6,830 bases of DNA, from assembly GCA_002433675.1 (NCBI GenBank), contig DJIP01000253.1, forward strand, positions 3,057 to 9,886, written 5' to 3'. The DNA is from Halomonas halophila. GTDB lineage: Bacteria > Pseudomonadota > Gammaproteobacteria > Pseudomonadales > Halomonadaceae. Made by a program: the position numbers and the translations under genes. This document shows positions 5,350 through 6,830 of the stretch, piece after piece. The notes under the pieces are model-generated. The model was not told the origin of the DNA. It worked only from the letters and a program-made list of their open reading frames with translations, and did no database searches. Each line of letters begins with the position of its first letter. The first letter of the stretch is position 1.

Positions 5350-6551
5350 TAGTGGTCTCCTGCCTGTGCCAGTTCATCCAGTACCGCGCCCTTGACCACC
5401 ACGCCCAGCAGGCGTCGCTCGTCGTCGATGACGGCGATGGGGAAGCTCTTTTCGTTGAACAGCGCGAACAGATTGTGCAGCGGCTCGTCGGGACCCACGG
5501 TGCGGAAGTCCTGGGTCATCACGCTATCCAGTCGATCCTGTCCGTTCTGGATGGCGCTGTTGGCGGCGTCGGCCTCGACCAGTCCCTTGAGCTTGCGATC
5601 GCGGCTGGTGACGTAGATCGAGTCCATGGCGTTTTCTTTCATCTTGCGCAGTGCGGTACGCGGGCCGTCGTCCTCGCGGGCGGTGGCACGCACCGGGCGC
5701 ATGGCGCTCTCGGCGGTCAGCACCCGGGACATGTCGACGCCTTCGATGAAGCGCTCGACGTAGTCGTCGGCCGGCTTCGTCAGGATCTCCTCCGGCGTGC
5801 CGATCTGCACCACCTCACCGTCCTTGAGCAGGACGATGCGGTCACCGATGTTCAGCGCTTCGTCCAGGTCGTGGGTGATGAACACCGTGGTCTTCTTCAT
5901 GCGGTGCTGGAGTTCCAGCAACTCCTGCTGCATATCCTTGCGGATCAGCGGGTCGAGCGCCGAGAAGGCCTCGTCCATCAGCAGCACGGTGGAGTCATTG
6001 GCCAGCGCCCGGGCCAGGCCGACACGCTGCTGCATGCCGCCGGACAGCTGGTTGGGGTAGGCGTCTTCCCAGCCATTCAGCCCGACCTGGGTCAGGGCGT
6101 CACGGGCGGTCTTGGTGCGGGTGTCGGCATCGATCCCGCGAATCTCCAGCCCGAACTCCGCGTTCTGCTGCACGGTCCGATGGGGGAACAGGGCAAAGTT
6201 CTGGAAGACCATCGAGAAGTGACGGCGGCGGCACTCCAGCAGTGCCTTGTCGGAGAGCTGCGGAATGTCCTCGCCGTCGATGATGATCTCGCCTTCGGTG
6301 GGCTCGATCAGCCGATTGAGGCAGCGGATCAGGGTCGACTTGCCCGAGCCTGAGAGGCCCATGATCACCAGCAGTTCGCCTTCATGGACGTCGAAGTCGA
6401 TGTTCGACAGGCCCAGGGTCTGGCCGGTCTTGTCCAGGATTTCAGGACGCTTGAGCCCTTCATCGCGTAGCTTGAGTGCCTTCTTCGGCTGGTCGCCGAA
6501 GACCTTGCTCAGCCCGCGAACCTTGATCTTGACGGATCGGTTCTCGCTCAT
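5349..6551 (-). CDS. proV: Glycine betaine/proline ABC importer ATPase with C-terminal CBS domains
   Basis: This cytoplasmic ATPase powers betaine uptake through ProW. With the ATG at 6551 it is 400 residues, the length of E. coli ProV. Walker A is GLSGSGKST at 65-73 (Lys71), the Q-loop Gln is 117 (MVFQNF), the signature is LSGGMQQR at 169-176, Walker B is LLMDEAF with Asp193-Glu194, the D-loop is SALD, and the H-loop His is 227 (ITHDLDEA). The 25-30 residue insert before the ATPase core (DEGLKRPEILDKTGQTLG) is characteristic of ProV/OpuAA. Residues about 279-394 form two CBS modules (YVTSRDRKLKGLVE; FPIAVIDDERRLLGVVVKG), the region that senses ionic strength in lactococcal OpuA; no acidic tail follows the second module. 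An in-frame GTG at 6584 would add 11 residues but has no Shine-Dalgarno sequence. The chosen ATG has AAGG about 11 nt upstream, a rather long spacing. It is the first gene of proVWX. Confidence 0.95.
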   Translation of the reverse strand: MSENRSVKIKVRGLSKVFGDQPKKALKLRDEGLKRPEILDKTGQTLGLSNIDFDVHEGELLVIMGLSGSGKSTLIRCLNRLIEPTEGEIIIDGEDIPQLSDKALLECRRRHFSMVFQNFALFPHRTVQQNAEFGLEIRGIDADTRTKTARDALTQVGLNGWEDAYPNQLSGGMQQRVGLARALANDSTVLLMDEAFSALDPLIRKDMQQELLELQHRMKKTTVFITHDLDEALNIGDRIVLLKDGEVVQIGTPEEILTKPADDYVERFIEGVDMSRVLTAESAMRPVRATAREDDGPRTALRKMKENAMDSIYVTSRDRKLKGLVEADAANSAIQNGQDRLDSVMTQDFRTVGPDEPLHNLFALFNEKSFPIAVIDDERRLLGVVVKGAVLDELAQAGDH

Positions 6552-6598
6552 GGGTAGGGGTGCCTTGTTGGGTTGCGTAAACACGTCCAGCCGGTCGA

Positions 6599-6646
6599 AC
6601 GATGAAGGTCGACGTCACGTTGCATCCTGGCGTCGGCGTTCATCGT
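6599..6646 (-). promoter_or_regulatory. Long inverted repeat in the predicted proV 5' leader
   Basis: On the plus strand ACGATGAAGGTCGACG (6599-6614) is matched by the reverse complement of 6631-6646 at 14 of 16 positions, with a 16-nt loop. If transcription begins in the AT-rich patch near 6745, this forms a long stem-loop in the untranslated leader, 47 nt before the proV ATG. No U-tract follows, so it is not an ordinary terminator. Possible roles are an mRNA processing site (E. coli proU mRNA is cleaved by RNase III, though at a site within proV), a structural control element, or a protein-binding site in DNA. Confidence 0.55.
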
Positions 6647-6746
6647 CCAGCGCTGGCGCGGCTGCGTCAGGGGCGGCACTCCTTGCCGCATCCCCACGGC
6701 CGAACAGCATGCCAGCTTTCACCGTTGAGGCGCAGAAAGGTGCAAT

Positions 6747-6776
6747 ACCCTAAAGGTCTTTGAAAGATCATTCAAA
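6747..6776 (-). promoter_or_regulatory. Candidate proVWX promoter with overlapping operator-like dyad
   Basis: This is the most AT-rich stretch in the window. On the minus strand TTGAAT (6775-6770) lies 17 bp before TAGGGT (6752-6747): an acceptable -35 box and a weak -10 box. An alternative -10, TATTGC (6747-6742), has too long a spacer. The dyad TTTGAAAGATCATTCAAA (6759-6776) is palindromic at 16 of 18 positions and covers the -35 box, as expected for a repressor site. The TTGA-N8-TCAA outline resembles what I remember of the BetI operator. Promoter assignment is tentative. Confidence 0.4.
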
Positions 6777-6830
6777 TTCAGCATGGGCGCACGTTCACTG
6801 AATCGAGAAAGCCCCGGTGGGTGCGGTATT

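Larger units (their letters stand above)
6552..6830. other. Upstream regulatory region of proVWX
   Basis: These 279 bp contain no convincing gene. In the direction of proV transcription they hold an AT-rich patch with a near-palindrome and possible promoter (6747-6776), a 16-base-arm inverted repeat (6599-6646) next to a perfect 10-bp palindrome (CCAGCGCTGG, 6647-6656), then about 47 bp leading to the proV start. I see nothing identifiable in 6781-6830; the neighbouring gene lies outside the window. Confidence 0.6.

Noticed and set aside
5352..6353. Plus-strand open frame of 333 codons opposite proV
   Set aside because: Antisense shadow of proV, whose ATPase motifs are all intact; the translation is rich in Val, Gln, His and Gly with no domain.
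6552..6584. Alternative GTG start at 6584 for proV, adding 11 residues
   Set aside because: No Shine-Dalgarno sequence precedes it, while the ATG at 6551 gives exactly the 400-residue length of E. coli ProV.
6781..6830. Start or end of another gene at the right edge
   Set aside because: No frame with a start, ribosome site or recognisable protein sequence could be supported in the last 50 bases.

Overview
The window looks like a chromosomal segment of a GC-rich, salt-adapted gammaproteobacterium. A Halomonadaceae-type organism fits best, but this is inference from protein style, base composition and gene content; there is no rRNA or other marker gene. The proteins are acidic in their soluble parts and almost all of the DNA is GC-rich. 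No tRNA, rRNA, CRISPR array, insertion sequence, integrase or phage gene is visible.

Layout. Two plus-strand genes fill the left end: the C-terminal part of a DUF294-type nucleotidyltransferase-like signalling protein (1-708, cut by the window edge) and, 5 nt later, a DnaQ-like DEDDh 3'-5' exonuclease (714-1436). A strong bidirectional terminator (1471-1503) separates them from a convergent block that occupies the rest of the window on the minus strand. Read in the direction of transcription, that block is proV (ATPase with C-terminal CBS region, 6551-5349), proW (permease, 5349-4510, overlapping proV by one base), proX (periplasmic binding protein, 4403-3549), then after 345 nt a BCCT-family secondary transporter (3203-1533).

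Function. ProVWX forms an ATP-driven importer for glycine betaine, proline betaine or related compatible solutes. The BCCT carrier is predicted to be sodium-coupled and to accept betaine- or ectoine-like zwitterions. It has the GMGIG motif of betaine carriers, not the Asp-containing version of choline carriers, and both aromatic substrate boxes. The two systems together make an osmoprotectant uptake locus with one primary and one secondary transporter.

Regulatory layer. The non-coding DNA is the least ordinary part. Upstream of proV an AT-rich patch carries an 18-bp near-palindrome over a possible -35 box, followed by a 16-bp-arm inverted repeat in the predicted 5' leader. A stem-loop separates proW from proX. 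Two stem-loops follow proX. A perfect 13-bp palindrome lies 35 bp before the BCCT start. The ribosome-binding regions of proX and the BCCT gene are nearly identical, although the two genes are unrelated. I see no previously undescribed multi-gene system; the coding content is conventional and the candidates for new biology are these regulatory elements.
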